Shown: positions 32,430-43,311 of the stretch, piece after piece | Numbering within the stretch: position 1 is the first letter of the stretch | How the letters are laid out: each line of letters starts with the position of its first letter | Assembly (NCBI GenBank): GCA_963693315.1 | Contig: OY856188.1 | Span: forward strand, 246,094,938 to 246,158,937 | Origin: Diogma glabrata | Lineage: Eukaryota; Arthropoda; Insecta; Diptera; Cylindrotomidae | Direction of reading: 5' to 3' | Length of the DNA stretch: 64,000 nt | Notes under the pieces: model-generated | What the model was told of the DNA's origin: nothing | Database searches by the model: none | Seen by the model: the letters and a program-made list of their open reading frames with translations, nothing else | Program-made: the position numbers and the translations under genes

Positions 32430-33247
32430 TATATTTAGCGAAGACTAAACGGAAGTTTTGAAACTCGTCTACCTTCTGGCTGAGACCCTCATTGTAGTCT
32501 TACACCATCTTCACGCCTCTCTCAGCCGTATCGTTGTTCACTTCCAATTTCTTGACAATTTTGAGAGCTTCTATATATTCGTCGAGGTAGTCGCAAATGG
32601 TAGGAGGACAATTCAAGAAATCTTGTGGCTAGCAGCGTCATAATATTTTTACGTCACTCGATTAGGTGGAAGAAGTTTTTCCAAATACAATTATACCAAT
32701 GTAATGAATGCTAAAAACCCTTATTAGCGTGCATCTAGATAACAAACACTTACCAGCTGTTGCGTTTTGATTTTTCAGCATATTCGTGATCAGCCCATCG
32801 TTAATCGATCCCAAAAGTGACCACCCACTTCCCCCCACTCATCCAGCTCACGTGACCTTTCAATCTTTTCATTTTCAGAATTCAACTTCTTCTTTATTTT
32901 TCGTTATTATGAGAGCATCGGGACTTGTGATGTCAAATAGATCATCAAATTTGTCGATACATTCAGCCTCTCTAGCAAAACGAGCAGCGCCGCCCTGTTA
33001 GATTGTTTTTGCAAGTCACGATACTTATCCCGTAGTTTAATAATTTTATTTTTAACGTTGGGCTGGCGTTTAAAGGGGATTGCAGCCTGACACCAAAATA
33101 ATTCACACTGCGTCGGTGACTAATAATGCATTTACGGGTGCTGCCATATGTTGATACAAAGTGTTGAAGTAGAGCATTTGCAGCATTTATTTGTTTAATG
33201 GCAAATTTGAACCCTGAATTTGCATGCTTGGCTGCCCAATCAGACAC
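32430..33247 (-). pseudogene. Decayed member of an insect dispersed protein family
   Basis: Three minus-strand blocks in different frames. The first (33247-32972) is a 91-residue frame starting SDWAAKHANSGFKFAIKQ, with no recognised domain. The second, near 32960-32870, reads CIDKFDDLFDITSPDALIIT and ends in a stop. The third, near 32590-32450, reads ALKIVKKLEVNNDTAERGVK followed by a stop and DYNEGLSQKVDEFQ. The second and third blocks resemble, from memory, a multi-copy insect and cnidarian family of unknown function with LDDLFDIAHADAL-type and NDxAERGV-type motifs. Assignment by recollection only; a protein search is needed. Confidence 0.45.
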
Positions 33248-33539
33248 ATTTGAATATTCGATCGCAAAACAACTTTATCTGAAGATGATGATGGCATTTT
33301 GACTTGGACCTGAAATTCATAAACTATATACGAGCATTAAGTTGAGTTTGATTATTCCACAATATTACGATTGCGGGATATTAGACACTCTTTGCGTTAA
33401 TATTTGAAAGCCGCTGAAATGTCAGCCAGCGATTGTATTGCCCGCGATGCTACGAGTCCCCGATTGGCAATTGATGCAGTGATACCGTGTTCACAATGTG
33501 ATGGTGAGCTTCACACTATAACATGAGAATTATTTCAAA

Positions 33540-34060
33540 ATGTGGGTGTTTTTGTAGGGGGACCTTCAGAAGGGAGGTATATAAGGGTAGCTTTATTCGG
33601 AAAAAACGTTTTGAAAGAAAAATTAATAGAACCTATTTATACATTTGACCCCTCTAGAGGTCACCCTGAAGGAGCTACGAATTATTTTTTAACATGTTTT
33701 GAGTTTTTTGGATGGAAACTTGTGGATGGAAACTTATGAGTACCAGATAAGGGGTAGGTTTGTTGGAGGGAGATGTTTAGAACAAAAAATTATTGGGACC
33801 TGGTCATACATTTGATCCACCAAGAGGTCACTTTGGGGAAGCTACAAAGAAAATTTAGACAAGAAATCAATTTTTCAACTTGTTGTGAAGGAACCCGCGG
33901 TAGGGAGGCAGAATGAGGATGTGTATGTTCTGAAAAATTGTTAGAGAGGAAAAAATTAAAAGGACATGTTCATACATTTGACCCCCCTAGGGGTCACCCT
34001 GCGCGAGCTATGAAATATTTTCTTCAAATGTTTGCCATATTGATCCTCCTAGAGGTCGTT
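33540..34060. repeat. Three to four degenerate 160-175-bp tandem units
   Basis: A core reading ACATTTGACCCCTCTAGAGG then TCACCCTGAAGGAGCTA recurs at about 33640, 33813 and 33974. A shortened copy (GATCCTCCTAGAGGTCG) lies at about 34035. Flanks also repeat, with A-rich stretches and GGGGG/GGAGGG tracts. The palindrome CCTCTAGAGG at the core is kept or nearly kept. A 65-residue frame over unit 1 is not kept in the others, so the repeat is not coding. Confidence 0.75.
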
Positions 34061-34229
34061 ATGTCAGCTGTTACCACATCTCCTATTGAGTCCTAATTTT
34101 GGTTCAATTATTTTTCACTGAGTCTATCAAAATTGGCCCATAGAAGCTATCAATATCGCAGCATTTTTCATAGAACACTAACACCAGGTTAAAATTACAT
34201 TACATCAACTGTAAACTGCCCCGGGTGGT

Positions 34230-34960
34230 GTTTGAAACCTCGCAATAACCCAACCATAATAGATTTACTGAGGAATGGGATCCTTTTCTTTATTTAGCAT
34301 TTAACCTGGCATTATAATTTTCTGAAACTCATTAACTCCAAGTAAAGTATCTATATTGCCTTGGATGCTAAACAAAGGTGGGCTCTCTGCAATCGATCTA
34401 AGTTATATCCATTCTGATGTTACTTTAGATAATAGAAAAGCCTTTGAGGTTATAACCTTTGATGAATAATATCTAAACAAAATCTCTAAATTTGTCAGTC
34501 TTCTAGTAACTGCTGCTGGAATGGACCCCACTCCATTAATAAACACGAGAAATAACGCTGTGAACCAAAAGAAAGCGACACTTTTGAAAACTATTTACAA
34601 TCTTATAAAATGATTTGTTCGATTAACGATTGTGTGATACAATGGACTTAGAAGGGTTTTCATCTGCGTCAATATATTTAAATTCGTATTGGTGAATGAG
34701 ATAGTGTCCGTTGTTTCTTGTGGCTCTGATAAACGGAGTAAGCTGTGACTACATATTTTACACTTCCTTTTAACCCTACATTTATAAACAGGGTGAGATT
34801 CACTGAAATAATTGTATCTCATGTACATGACATTTTTATAAAGTTTCTGCAAACTAGAATATTCATTTTACAATTTTTCGCATTCATCCATTTTATAAGA
34901 TTTGGAACAAATCCGACATATTTCGCTTGTAGTAACATTTATAAAATTCTCCAATAATCT
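34230..34960 (-). pseudogene. BEL/Pao gag zinc region and protease fragment
   Basis: Minus strand from 34960: a gag C-terminal piece with paired cysteines (CRICSKSYK, then KRKCKICSHSLLRLSEPQ in the frame ending at 34595). Downstream are the end of a protease domain, GNIDTLLGVNEFQKIIMPG (near 34360-34310), and YYGWVIARF (near 34265-34240). These match the Pao-type IDxLLGADVF and xFGWVxSG blocks. Stops and shifts occur throughout. Orientation is the same as the LTR-like copy at 37.6 kb, but the connection between them is unproven. Confidence 0.65.
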
Positions 34961-36110
34961 TTGTTTTGCTTGTGATCCTATTTCGGTAGTTGATTTCATA
35001 TCTTCCAGATTGGTTGAACGCTGATTTATTTATTTAGCGTATGGTTTATTTTGAACGAATGTTCACGCATCTTATTTATTCCTGTATGTTGTGGAACAGT
35101 GAAATTAGCTAGTCAAATTATAATCATTCTAAGTGGTATTACTAGACCCAATTGTGTTAAAACGAAATAAAAGAACATAAACTAAAATATAATCCATTGT
35201 GGTTGTACTGTGTATGTGAGTTGACTTAAAGTCCTCCAAGCAGATTTATTCCGTTGATTTGCCTTATATTTAATTATTTAATTAAGATATAATCGGTCTA
35301 AAGAGAATATTGTGATATTAGATATGCTAAATTCTAAAACTAATTTTGCCAGACTGTGGTTGTTCGTTATGACTGTGTGCACGTACCGTAGTTCATTTAT
35401 TTATTAGTTATTCTTATATATAATCGGCAATTTAGTCTAATTCAAATAAAAGAAAGTTAATAGAGAAAGAAAACAATTGTATATATATGTTTAACAAATC
35501 GAAGATCAACTAAATTTAAATCAATATGTTTACACGTATAGCAAATTTTTTTTGTTATTTATTTTTTTTGTGTGTTTATTGTTGTAAATAAATTATACTC
35601 TTAATAATAGCTCTAAATCAAACTAATTTTGATAATATAAGAAGAACTAAACTTTAATTAATACATTTAGTTAACCGGGTTGGCTAGTTCGTGTGTTACA
35701 TCTCATTTAATTTAAGGCATTTATTGAATTACGTAATTATAAACGTACATTTTAATAAAAGAAGAAAAACAGAAAAAAATCTCATGTGTTGTAATTGTGG
35801 TATGTGTCCGACCAAAGAAAAGGGAAGATTGTGATAAACCTGTAATCGAAGGATTGAAGGAGCGAAGTCTCACAAAAGTTGTAGTTGTGTCAACGTGAAC
35901 GTACTGCTGCATTCTCACTATTCAATACTATTATAACTGGCCAACCCTATATATATATCAACTTATCGTCAATTGGTCATTCACAGATAAAAAGCTGGAT
36001 GAAAATTTAAACATATGCGGGATAGTGCAATCCGGTTTTGTTGGTTGTGGTACTTGTTGTGGAACGGATGAGGAAATACCCATGAAATAATAGTTTTTCT
36101 GTTATACCGT
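34961..36110. other. AT-rich DNA, no gene
   Basis: No recognised frame. If the LTR-like sequence at 37.6 kb belongs to the BEL/Pao fragment at 34.2 kb, this interval would be its gag region, but I see no gag similarity. Confidence 0.5.
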
Positions 36111-36111
36111 T

Positions 36112-36490
36112 CCTTCAATATACAATTTCATTTGTGGGATTTATCGGATATATTCAACCTTCAATCAACATACAGTTTCGTTCTCTGGTTTTACCGGATA
36201 TATATATATACCTATAATTCTAGAGTTCTACCACCATATATTCAATATACAATTTCATTTGCGGGATTTATCGGATATATTCAACCTTCAATCAACATAC
36301 AGTTTCGTACACTGGTTTCACCGGACACATATACCTACAATTCTAGAATTTTACCATCAAATTTGCAATTTCGTTCGCTGGATTTAACAGATATATCCAA
36401 CTTTCATTTAACCTACATTTTTTTTTGTGTTCACTGGATTCGACAGATTTATGCATACGATTACATAATTCTATCATCATTCATTCAACA
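36112..36490. repeat. About 127-bp minisatellite, three units
   Basis: Units start near 36121, 36249 and 36366, each with AATTTCATTTGTGGGATTTA-like and ATATTCAACCTTCAATCAAC-like segments followed by CGGATATATA and TTCTAGAATTTTACCA. The third unit is diverged. It occupies the same relative position as the 7250-8110 minisatellite, ahead of the LTR-like family. Confidence 0.8.
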
Positions 36491-36599
36491 TACAACTGCA
36501 GGTGCCTGTATATGATTGATACAGTCTATTGATTCTATAAACGATCATCGTCGATTGCTTATGCTGCAGTATATTTTAAATGTATGATCTAACCACCTT

Positions 36600-37628
36600 T
36601 GGTCCAGAGAATATAATCGGCTAATCCGAGCGGGAGGGTAGGAGAAGTGGGATTAGACAGTACCATGGGGTGAGTAACATTTTTTAGTTTTTAATATGTA
36701 GGTGTGAATCAGAGTGAGTGCGTGAATGTGTGGATGTGTGGATATGTCTTTTCTTACAGATACAAATTTTATTGCTATAGTTTTACCACGGTAATTTAAC
36801 CGACAAAAAGGTATGACTATCGAATTACCATTGGTATAGGTAATTTAGATTAAGTCATCGATAGAGTGGTATCTCATTTACTTTATTGCGTTTGGGTTCA
36901 CCTTCGTTCCTACTACAATAATAACTTTTTCATATGGTTTGAATTACATTATAAAATTAACCGGGAGGTGCAAGGACCAACTTGAATATTTATTACAGTG
37001 AATTTAGATAAGCAAGGCAAATCTAAATAATTTCATTTTACATTAACACTTCGAATTAAATTGGATGTTAGATTGAGCGGTTTTAATTATGACCGTAAAG
37101 TAGATGACTATTCACTCCAGATAATATCAAAGAGAAGCTCTGCCTATATCTATCATGCAAAGATGTCCAACAATTCATGCTTACATATAAAATGTTGTAT
37201 GAAAACTCACCTTATAATGTGGTCTGCGATAGAATAATATTAAAAGTAGAGCAATGGGATTACGAGGATAACTCCAAAACATCTAAACTAAAGCAATTAT
37301 CATTTATGTATCGACTAATTTAGATCAGTTCTTGTTCTTGTCAATAATTTGATATTTCCACAATATTCATTCGCGGAATATCCTAATTGTAAATGGAGAG
37401 TTCCTGATGCGTTTGGGTATGAAAGAAGACTGTATGTGTATATGTATGCGTGAGTGTATGGGGACATGAATGACGGTGCGTATGTATGTAGGTGGGTGAG
37501 TGCGTATGCAAACGTGAGTGTATGAGAATGTATGGGGTTATGAGTGTGTGCGTGTATGTAGTGTGATTGTGTGTAGAAGTATAGGGTTGGACGTTGTGAT
37601 CGTGGTTCTTTCGCGTACGGGGGTCACC
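36600..37628. mobile_element. LTR-like family copy 2, leader side
   Basis: Contains ACCATGGGGTGAGTAAC at 36662, matching copy 1. After about 700 bp of AT-rich DNA comes a degenerate GT-rich tract (about 37430-37580) and the shared block from GGGTTGGACGTTGTGATCGT to GGGGTCACCAGAGTCTC (37584-37638). On the minus strand the latter gives GACTC-TGGTGACCCCC, resembling an LTR/primer-binding-site junction. Confidence 0.55.
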
Positions 37629-37845
37629 AGAGTCTCATTCTTTCTTTTGTTTTTCTTTCTCATTTCCGTATATATCATGTATTTCGCGTACATTATGTTA
37701 TTTGTGCTGAAGTAGCAGTCTTTCTAACTCGATTTCAATGATTGAAGCTAGTCAAGGGGCTATAAATAAACCTCGCTAGGTACGCGACCTGCTAAGCCAC
37801 TTCGTTGATATTCAACGAAGCAGCGCTTCATTACAGGGTGGCAAT
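37629..37845 (-). repeat. Putative LTR, copy 2
   Basis: About 215 bp that matches 63430-63642 over most of its length, including CCGTATATATCATGTATTTC and TTATTTGTGCTGAAGTAGCA. Read on the minus strand it starts TGTAATGAAG, contains TTTATTTATAGCC as a possible TATA element, and ends GAATGAGACTC next to TGGTGACC. This fits a short LTR followed by a primer binding site. The non-canonical CTC end (not CA) is a caution. Confidence 0.55.
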
Positions 37846-38245
37846 ATTTGCAATTAAAACAGATCATAACTTAACAAAATCATAAAAGAGCATAAATTAA
37901 TATAATTTAGTGAAAAAATGATACAATCAGCAAACTATTGAAAAACCTCTCCATTTAGATTTTCTAGAAAATATTACAAAATCAAAAATTGAAATTTTTT
38001 CTTCAAAATTCTAAAAATATTTCGAAAATGATTGCAAAATCAAAAATTTTCACGTCCAATTTAATATTCGATTACATTTCATGTCATACAAATAATTAAT
38101 TTCAGTTTTTTCCTAAAAATTGGATAAAAAAATTAAAACCATTTTTTTTGACAGATTTGACATTGTTTTTTGACAAATTTATGCATTTTTATTTTAAAAG
38201 TTATGAACTGTAAAAAGATATTTAAATAATAATAAAAAATAATAA

Positions 38246-39945
38246 ACGCCTTATTCTTGTTAAATTGAGTTTTATTTCACTAAATACGTATTTCGAAAGC
38301 TATGCTTTCGTCGACAGTAGTATCTAAAAAGAAAAAAAAATGGCACGTATAAACGATGTACAGAGCCATAGTCGACTAATTTCAATGTTCCCCTCCTACT
38401 GCTTCTTGTTACAAAAACGTCAATGAACGGCCTTATTGATGCTTTATTCGGCTCTTATTAATACAAAAGGGCGCCAAAAGCGGGGAAATTATACAGGTTA
38501 AACAGCTGGTTAGGAGCTGTATAGTGTTCTGTGTTAGGCCTTAATCAGCTCGAGTAGCAAAAGACCTTATTCCGGTGTTACTTCAGAAGACCTTCTACAG
38601 TCAAATTATTCAGGCGTTAAAAAGTCTTTCTGAATAAATTTTTTTATTTTGTTATCCGTTGCAGTATTTTTACGTTTTTCCTCTTTTTTTTTTCTCTGAA
38701 GTTGCTCTTCAGTTTATTCTGAAATTTTTATGAAGAGAACAGTACATTTGTTATTATTATTCTTTAATATTTATATCAATTGATTTTATACTTACATTTG
38801 TGTTGAGATTCACCCGTGGATCGAACTTGAAAAATTTGCGTCGCTAGTCGTGCACATTACCACTCGTCTATTGTGGCATATATACTACGTACGCTGAAAG
38901 TCATATATCATTTTCTATCGTATTGTCATGAGCCAATATAACAAGACCCTAATACCTAATTAATACCTAAATAAGTAAACTTAATTCTATTATGCAAAAT
39001 TACTTCAACAAATTCAAAATAAATTCAAAATAATATTAAAAATAATAAATCGCGACATAAACAAAATATTGTATTTTCAATATTGGGAAATTCAGTTTGA
39101 ATAATACTTTTATTATTATTATTATTTAAACTGGGTTACAAAAACCAATGTAGGAAATTGAATGTTTTGTTCTATTTTTCGTTAATTACAAAAATTGGCA
39201 CAAATTAGTTATATTGGTCATGACAAATTTTGAATTATGATTGTACCAGTAATAATTTTGATATAAATAAAATAAAGACACTTCAATTGGAGAGTCGTGT
39301 AAAAATATTAAAAGAAGTGAGTTGTCTTGTTAAACTAAAAATCGAATAGTAAATAATATAATATAAATTTAAATAAAGGAGTTAAGTCTTGTGTCTTAAG
39401 AATCTTAAGTTGTGTTAGTTTTGATTAAGTTTTAAGTTCAGAAGAAAAGTTCTGTGTTAATATACAAAAATAATAAAATTCAACAAAATTAAAATAGAAA
39501 ATAAAAGAAAGTTTTTAACTTTCTAATTATGTTTAAACCCCAACCGCTCGGGTAGTCACAACAGTATTTAAATATCACAAAGTTTGTACATATACAACTC
39601 ACCTAACACAAAAATGTCTAGTGAATTATAAAAATGTTTTTTTGTCTATTATTTTTTATAATTACATACGGTATGTATAAGACCTGAAAGAGCAAATAAT
39701 TATTCAGACGTCATCTGTCTCAACTGAATAAAACCTTTTCCATAAGCCTTATTCAGGTAGAACTGTATAAAAGCTGAATAAAATTTTGCTGAATATTATT
39801 CAGGTTGCTATTCAGCACCAACCTGTATAAACCCCAATCTAAATACAATCTGTTTAATTTACCTTAATACGTCTTTATTCAGTCCCTTATGCAGCCAAAT
39901 AGGCTGTATAACGATTTAACCTGAATAAATATCTACAAAAGGCGT
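38246..39945. mobile_element. Putative 1.7-kb non-autonomous insertion with ACGCCTT ends
   Basis: The sequence separating the two relic blocks starts ACGCCTTATTC and ends AAAAGGCGT, a short terminal inverted repeat. Both subterminal regions (38380-38650 and 39700-39930) are dense in TTATTCAG/CTGAATAA and in AAGCCTTATTCAG-like words, and contain CTGTATAA. No coding frame is present. Boundaries come from where fold-back similarity stops and resumes, and are good to perhaps 15 bp. Superfamily unknown. Confidence 0.5.
38810..38885 (-). repeat. Degenerate tRNA-like pol III promoter module
   Basis: On the minus strand AATAGACGAGTGG approximates box A and CAAGTTCGATCCACGG approximates box B with one base missing. 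It lies inside the 1.7-kb insertion and resembles a tRNA-derived SINE head rather than a functional tRNA gene: no complete cloverleaf and no anticodon arm that I can pair. Confidence 0.5.
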
Positions 39946-40245
39946 ATTTCTGTAAATTTCCTTATTTTGATAAACTTGATGATTTTTTGACACACTTCCG
40001 GTACAGTTGCCGAACACATCGTCCTTTTGGCTCTTACTATTGAGTACACCTACTTATAGAAATGTTTTTTAGGTTTCGTAGGTTGTGACGCACAGCCGAT
40101 CGACCGGCATACAGTCAAACATTTTTTTTGCTTCTTTAGTATCAGTAGGCCCTAAAACGCTGAGAAATGTAAGAAAAATGGGAGTAAAATTTTCACTTTT
40201 GGCTCGAGCATGTAATACTGATGTCTTTCAGAAGGAAGTAATTAA

Positions 40246-42300
40246 TGATATAAGATCAAAGTAAATTTTGTTTATGGAAATAGTAATTAATTTTATTCAA
40301 CTACTTTTATATTGCATGGTACCTTTTATTTTCTAAATAAACCTCATTCTGTTGGCAGGAAAATTTTTGCGTGTAGTTGTGCCAATCACCGTGAACTTGT
40401 TTGCAAGTACTTTTTCTTTGTTTAAAAAATAAACTGTCAAACTGATTTTCAGTGTAATACGCGACAAATACGTCATCAAATAACATCCCAGTAAAATATT
40501 TTTGTCACTTTTCATTTGAATCTTTTTAATAATATATCGCTAAAGCAACAATTTTTAATCAACCTCCAACCAAAGCAAAACCTAAATTTTGTTACTTACC
40601 ATAACATCCTACCAGATGCTTCGCTTAAGTACATTTCATATTTTATTTATTTCTTGTATTTTAAAGTGCTAAAATTACTACTTACCGTCACGAATAATGT
40701 TAATGAGCTTAAAAAGTAATTATAAAGATGAAAATATTTTTTTTCAAAATATACACACACCCTTTTGTCATTTTGTCAACCCTTAAAAAATGTTTTAAAA
40801 CGTTAGGCTCAACTTGTCTTAGTATTAATATAAACGTCGTTCTAAGTAAATACATAACATACACAAATATATTTATGTGATATTTTTTTGAATAAATCCT
40901 CTAACGAATTACATTTTCATTTCTTTCCTTTATCTACATTAACATATAAACTTCCTTAAAATGGTTTCAATTGTGGTTTAATTTGTTAAATTTTTTTCTT
41001 CGAATTTTCTTTATTTTCATTTTCCTGTTTTTCACTGTAAATACAATTCGTTTGCTTGTTTGTTTTATTTTCGTCTTGAGAAAAACGTTTTATTCTGAAC
41101 TTATATTTTATGCATTAATAAAAAATAAGAAAAATGTTTTTCTTTTCCATGTTGTTATTTTTTGGTAATTAATGTTGTTAAAATAAGAAAAGAACATTTA
41201 AATGTTCGTACCTAAGTGTGCTTTATCGATTTATTCTTGGGAAGGGTTTTAATGTTATGTGTTTTTTGTTTATTTATTTTTGTTGGTGTGTTTTGGTAGC
41301 ATACTAGTTTTAATGGTAATACTGAATTTTAGTTGTATTTTTTTGAGAAAAAAAGTTTTGCGGTAAAATGGAGAGATCAGTTTTTGTTGATAGTGGTTCT
41401 ACTTGGAAAGCAGAAATACATTTTTGACACAAAAGTAGTGTGAATATTATTCGTCACAAATCGTGGGGACGTCGCACACCATAATAATGTCTCAAGCCGG
41501 GATAATTTCTAAAGGGAGGCAATGGGATGTTTCAAGGCATGAATCTTGAGCTAGTTGGTAAAATGGGATCTTGAAAGGATGACCACTAGAGTAAAGAAAA
41601 AGACAGAACTTATGTACATGAACATACGAAAAAGGAGACAGAGAACCACAAAACAAAAGTAAAACGAAACAGAATGAAAAACTGATTGGTTTGACGTTTG
41701 TTTAATGCCAGTTGGGATCAAGGAATGTAGGTGAAGTGATGGCTAGTAGATGAGGATGATGTTTGGCAGAATGTTACCACTGAATTTTTGGAAGTGTAAA
41801 ACTACCCGGCTACCTTTACTTTATGCCAGTTGACATAGTGTTATCCTGTGGGAGAAGTAACAGAACACCATCCGACATATAAAAAAACGTAAAAGAACGT
41901 AATATGTTTGGAAGGCGTTTGGATGACATGAATTAGCCAGATGATCTCCTACAAAAACAAATATTTAACCACTGTTGCGCGCATATCCTTACTTTGGAAC
42001 GATAATTATTTTTAAGAAAATTGGTAATCATAGTTTTCTGCATATCTTACTTGTTGCCATTAATCTGGGTCGACTGAAAAGTTATATTAAAAAACTAAAC
42101 CAATTTGTGAAACCACGGTTACTTTTTTAGTGTGAGCTCAGATGTTTCTTAGTGAATGTTATAGTCACAACAGCTTCACATGCAATGCTAATAGTCTTAA
42201 TCGCTGTAGATTCGTCGGGTTCTTCATACCAAAGTTGGTTTAGTTATGGCTCCAGATACCACTTGATGAGGTGGTGGTATTAGAAGACCCATGCTTTACG
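40246..42300. other. AT-rich DNA, no gene
   Basis: Mostly AT-rich. At 41463-41510 lies GTGGGGACGTCGCACACC followed by CAAGCCGGG. This recurs in inverse orientation at about 45665-45720 and may mark element ends. Less AT-rich DNA at 41440-42300 may be decayed pol of the integrase element that follows, but no motif was secured. Confidence 0.5.
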
Positions 42301-42309
42301 GAACCAAAT

Positions 42310-42903
42310 TTAACTCGGTGACGTCGCTTTTCATAGAAGTGCAGCATAAGTGAAACAAAACCTACGGAGTAAAGCATATTTTCACTTCAAAATATTTACC
42401 ACAGTCCAATACTTGAGAATAGGCAAACCGTTCCATTGTATCTGCTATTCGTGCTTATGCCAAAATTGACCACAAAACGTAATGTTTACCATCTGTCAGT
42501 TGGGTTCACTGCTCATTTTTTCATTTTTGGATTTCACCGAGTTAACCACGGTTCCGAGTACGAAATCTTTCGTTATATTCTTCACAATACTGGACAACAT
42601 CCATTTGCCAGTACAAGTGCTGACAACCTCTCTGGTATTCAAGAGACCGTCCTTCACTATCTTTACACTGCTTACCAAAACAACTCTCATCGGTACAATT
42701 TGCGGAGTAAGGCTGGCATTTTTCATCCTCAACAAGGCGTTTACGTTCGAAACTTTGTTCAAAGTGAACAACCCGTAACTTCAACGCCAAGCTCGCTCCA
42801 AAATTCATCCCCTCAAAACTTATTCGGGACCGTGGCATTTGAATTGGAAGATATGCCGGGGAAAAATTTGGGTGTCTACCACATCAAGAACATCCCCTCT
42901 TGA
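42310..42903 (+). pseudogene. LTR-retroelement integrase, core end and C-terminal domain
   Basis: The end of the catalytic core reads GVKHIFTSKYLPQSN, and the expected Glu of the D,D35E triad is codon 42416-42418, flanked by two in-frame stops. SIVSAIRAYAKIDHKT follows. After a stop and a frame change near 42478, an open stretch to 42903 carries the C-terminal domain, with GVYVRNFVQS and a terminal LGVYHIKNI. Both are typical of the strand-rich C-terminus of gypsy- or retrovirus-like integrases. An env-like region follows about 400 bp downstream, as in insect errantiviruses and similar retrovirus-like elements. Core residues before about 42310 were not recognised. Confidence 0.75.
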
Positions 42904-43311
42904 ATGTTATCATCTTTCCTTTCGTCTTTTGCGTTTCTTTTCTCTTTTGAAGGTTTATCTACGTGGGCTAACCGTTGGATAATTGTGACTGTGGGAGCAT
43001 TCTAAATCCTTATCATAATTCATTTTTCTCTGATGAAATATTTCTACCCGTGTCTGAATTTTTTTATCTTGCTCGTTTTTTTTGTTTCAGTTTCACTTTC
43101 ATCACCTGTGTTACCAAACAGGGCTTGCAAACGGTTTTAGATACAAAGTTAATCATCATTAACCAAAGAAGTAATACCTAGTGGAACATATTTTCTTGTG
43201 CTTGGCTATCACTAATCCAGTATTTAATAATAATAAGTAGGATTGGCTCCGTAATAAATTTCCTTTTATCAATCGTTTTAAAATCATAACACACTTAGCT
43301 CCGTACAAAGG

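Larger units (their letters stand above)
37940..40245 (-). mobile_element. Relic of the fold-back family, split by an insertion
   Basis: Two blocks match the right arm of the 9.9-13.0 kb inverted repeat in order. One is 37965-38205 (AAATATTACAAAATCAAAAA, then TTGACAGATTTGACATTG). The other is 39960-40245 (GATTTTTTGACACACTTCCG, then CGCTGAGAAATG, then GAAGGAAGTAATTAATG). The blocks are much more diverged than the two arms of the intact copy are from each other. No left arm was found, so this is a half-element. Confidence 0.7.

Noticed and set aside
34745..34957. Plus-strand 70-residue frame
   Set aside because: Antisense to the BEL/Pao gag-protease fragment, which has recognisable motifs.
42482..42838. 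Overlapping frames on both strands at the integrase C-terminus
   Set aside because: Only the frame ending at 42903 shows integrase C-terminal motifs; the others are shadows.
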